Positions 61,974-64,000 of a stretch of DNA of 64,000 bases are shown piece by piece. Origin of the DNA: Gibbsiella quercinecans (GTDB lineage Bacteria; Pseudomonadota; Gammaproteobacteria; Enterobacterales; Enterobacteriaceae). The translations under genes were made by a program, and so were the position numbers. The first letter of the stretch is position 1, and each line of letters starts with the position of its first letter. The stretch spans positions 4,774,001-4,838,000 of the forward strand of contig NZ_CP014136.1 of NCBI RefSeq assembly GCF_002291425.1, in the 5' to 3' direction. Below the pieces are notes generated by a model. It made no database searches and was not told the origin of the DNA. It worked only from the letters and a program-made list of their open reading frames with translations.

Positions 61974-63197
61974 ATGGCGCTATTCCACTATCAGGCGTTG
62001 AACGCGCAGGGCAAAAAGTGTCGCGGCATGCAGGAGGCGGATTCCGCGCGCCAGGCGCGCCAACTGCTGCGTGAGCAGGGGCTGGTGCCGCTGGCGCTGG
62101 AAGAGGGCCGGGACGAACGCCAGGCCGCGCCGGCAGGCATGCGTCTGTTGCGGCGGCGCAACATCGGCGCCGCCGATCTGGCCTTACTGACTCGCCAATT
62201 GGCCACGTTGGTGGCCGCCGGGCTGCCGTTGGAAGAAGCGCTGGACGCGGTGGCGCGCCAAAGTGAAAAACCGCGGTTGAGCGCGCTGATGGCCGGCGTG
62301 CGGGCCAAAGTTCTGGAGGGGCATGCGCTGGCGGAAGCGCTAAGCGGCTTCCCCGCCAGCTTTGACCGGCTGTATTGCGCCATGGTGGCGGCGGGGGAAG
62401 CGTCCGGCCATCTGGATACGGTGCTCAACCGGCTGGCGGACTATACCGAACAGCGTCAGCAAATGCGCGGCCGGATACAGCAGGCGATGATCTACCCCTG
62501 TGTGCTGACCGTGGTGGCGATCGGGGTAGTGAGCATTTTACTGTCGGCGGTAGTGCCGAAAGTGGTGGAGCAATTTATCCATATGAAGCAGGCGCTGCCG
62601 CTTTCCACCCGCTTACTGATGGGGCTTAGCGATGCAGTGCGCCATATCGGCCCCTGGCTGCTGCTGGCGTTGCTGGCGGGGGCGTTGCTGGGCAAATCGC
62701 TATTGCGGCAGGAGAAAAGGCGCGTCGCATTTCATCGCCGTTTGCTGTGTCTGCCGCTGTTGGGGCGCATTGCGCGCGGCCTGAATACGGCGCGTTACGC
62801 CCGCACGCTGAGTATTCTCAACGCCAGTTCGGTGCCGTTGCTACAGGCGATGCGCATCAGCGGCGATGTGATGAACAACGATTACGCGCGTTACCGGCTG
62901 GCGCAGGCCACCGATGCGGTACGCGAAGGGGTGAGTTTGCATAAGGCGCTGGAGCAGACCCGGTTATTTCCGCCGATGATGCGCCATATGATCGCCAGCG
63001 GCGAACGCAGCGGTGAACTGGACAGCATGCTGGCGCGGGCGGCGGATAATCAGGACCGCGAGTTCAGCGCCCAGATAACGCTGGCGCTGGGGCTGTTTGA
63101 GCCGTTGCTGGTCGTCACTATGGCGGCCATCGTGCTGTTTATCGTCATGGCGATACTACAGCCGATTCTGCAATTGAATACCTTAATGAGTTCATGA
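61974..63197 (+). CDS. gspF: Type II secretion platform protein GspF
   Basis: 407 residues with two GspF domains and three membrane spans. Typical features are [40 protein letters not shown] and the matching [20 protein letters not shown] in the second half. It starts 1 bp after the gspE stop. It transmits movement from the ATPase to the pseudopilus. Confidence 0.94.
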   Translation: MALFHYQALNAQGKKCRGMQEADSARQARQLLREQGLVPLALEEGRDERQAAPAGMRLLRRRNIGAADLALLTRQLATLVAAGLPLEEALDAVARQSEKPRLSALMAGVRAKVLEGHALAEALSGFPASFDRLYCAMVAAGEASGHLDTVLNRLADYTEQRQQMRGRIQQAMIYPCVLTVVAIGVVSILLSAVVPKVVEQFIHMKQALPLSTRLLMGLSDAVRHIGPWLLLALLAGALLGKSLLRQEKRRVAFHRRLLCLPLLGRIARGLNTARYARTLSILNASSVPLLQAMRISGDVMNNDYARYRLAQATDAVREGVSLHKALEQTRLFPPMMRHMIASGERSGELDSMLARAADNQDREFSAQITLALGLFEPLLVVTMAAIVLFIVMAILQPILQLNTLMSS

Positions 63198-63230
63198 AGT
63201 TAGCGAAAATTTTAGCGATGGAGAAAACGG

Positions 63231-63656
63231 ATGCAGCAGCGTCAGCGTGGTTTCACCCTGTTAGAGATCATGGTGGTTATCGTTATTCTGGGCGTGTTGG
63301 CCAGTCTGGTGGTGCCTAATTTGATGGGTAATAAAGAGAAGGCCGATCGGCAGAAGGCGACCAGCGATCTGGTGGCGTTGGAAAGCGCACTGGATATGTA
63401 CAAGCTGGATAACCACCGTTATCCCAGCACCGAGCAGGGATTAGTGGCGCTGGTGACAAAAAGCAACCTGGCGCCGGAGCCGCGCAACTATCCGCAGGAT
63501 GGCTATATCCGCCGTCTGCCGAAGGATCCGTGGGGCAATGATTATCAGCTCCTGAACCCCGGCCAACACGGCCAGTTGGATGTCTTTTCGTTCGGCCCGG
63601 ACGGTATGCCGGATACCGATGACGATCTCGGCAACTGGAACCTCGGCGGGAAATAG
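63231..63656 (+). CDS. gspG: Major pseudopilin GspG
   Basis: 141 residues. Prepilin peptidase site G-FTLLEIMVV after a short basic leader (MQQRQRG), with glutamate at +5. The calcium-binding C-terminus appears as DVFSFGPDGMPDTDDDLGNW. It forms the pseudopilus shaft. Confidence 0.95.
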   Translation: MQQRQRGFTLLEIMVVIVILGVLASLVVPNLMGNKEKADRQKATSDLVALESALDMYKLDNHRYPSTEQGLVALVTKSNLAPEPRNYPQDGYIRRLPKDPWGNDYQLLNPGQHGQLDVFSFGPDGMPDTDDDLGNWNLGGK

Positions 63657-63659
63657 CCG

Positions 63660-64000
63660 ATGGCCGGTGATGCGCGCGGCTTCACGCTGCTGGAAATGAT
63701 GCTGGTGGTGTTGCTGATCGGCAGCGCTGCCAGCCTGGTGATGATGTCATTTCCTGCCGACCGGCGGGAGGACGCCGCATATCAGTTGGCGCGTTTCCAG
63801 GCGCAGTTGGATTTCGCGGTGGATAACAGCCAGTTGCATGAGCAGTTGCTGGGTATCAGCATCTATCCCGACCGCTGGCAGTTTAACGTGCTGCAGCGCC
63901 GGCAAACCGCTCAACCGGATAGCGGCGATGATGTGTGGCGCGGCTATCGCTGGCAGCCATGGCAACCCCGGCGTCTGGCGGCGTCGGCGCAACTGCCGGC
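63660..64000 (+). CDS. gspH: Minor pseudopilin GspH (partial at right edge)
   Basis: About 113 residues are visible and the frame is open to the end of the window. Leader MAGDARG followed by FTLLEMMLVVLLIG, a type IV pilin-like N-terminus. It starts 3 bp after the gspG stop. The GspH identity follows from the position after gspG and the short N-terminal leader; the C-terminal half is outside the window. Confidence 0.88.
   Translation, partial: MAGDARGFTLLEMMLVVLLIGSAASLVMMSFPADRREDAAYQLARFQAQLDFAVDNSQLHEQLLGISIYPDRWQFNVLQRRQTAQPDSGDDVWRGYRWQPWQPRRLAASAQLP

Overview
The window looks like chromosomal DNA from a GC-rich member of the Enterobacterales, probably a Serratia or Gibbsiella-like plant or soil associated bacterium. 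The evidence is a complete Ecp (E. coli common pilus) operon, an aerobactin receptor gene iutA of the enterobacterial type, a type II secretion (gsp) operon, and many LysR-regulated scavenging operons. The genus is an inference; no rRNA or other marker gene is present.

Layout. 1-6008: a polysaccharide-scavenging group (TonB-dependent receptor, Tat-exported rhamnogalacturonan lyase-like protein, DUF6250-like protein, LysR regulator). 6155-about 8010: a tandem array of a roughly 653-bp non-coding unit, packed with hairpins whose stems covary between copies. 8072-19410: a sulfonate/organosulfur region. It has a leftward seven-gene operon (LLM monooxygenase, acyl-CoA-dehydrogenase-like flavoprotein, two binding proteins, ABC permease and ATPase, class II aldolase) and a rightward operon (thiol dioxygenase, four-domain rhodanese, a third binding protein). 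A LysR gene lies between them, and the same 16-bp motif sits upstream of both. 20198-21283 is an AraC regulator. 21278-30395: an AEC transporter, a LysR gene and a D-amino-acid operon (N-carbamoyl-D-amino acid hydrolase, D-amino acid aminotransferase, oligopeptide-type ABC transporter). 30505-32560: a cyclase-family hydrolase and an MFS transporter.

33104-39957: ecpABCDE, preceded by a LuxR-type fimbrial regulator split by a frameshift at a run of seven A. 40587-43166: two tandem LuxR-type paralogues. 43267-44912: a LysE exporter and a LysR gene. 44920-47365: iutA with its Fur box. Between them only the first ~50 codons of iucA survive, so the aerobactin biosynthesis genes appear to have been deleted while the receptor was kept under the original promoter. 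47577-48072: decayed remnants of a LysR gene and of a CtlX-like hydrolase.

48354-52378: a GntP-type transporter, an HpsN-like dehydrogenase and a LacI regulator, with two palindromic operators between the divergent genes. 52385-52591: a MITE-like inverted-repeat element. 52605-57269: an amino-acid ABC transporter with an MmgE/PrpD protein and a divergent LysR gene. 57672-64000: gspC, D, E, F, G and a partial gspH, running off the right edge.

The common theme is nutrient scavenging (plant cell-wall sugars, organosulfur, D-amino acids, foreign siderophore) next to surface adhesion and secretion. The observations most worth checking are the covarying hairpin array, the deleted iuc operon with retained iutA, the frameshifted pilus regulator, and the shared operator motif of the two sulfur operons.
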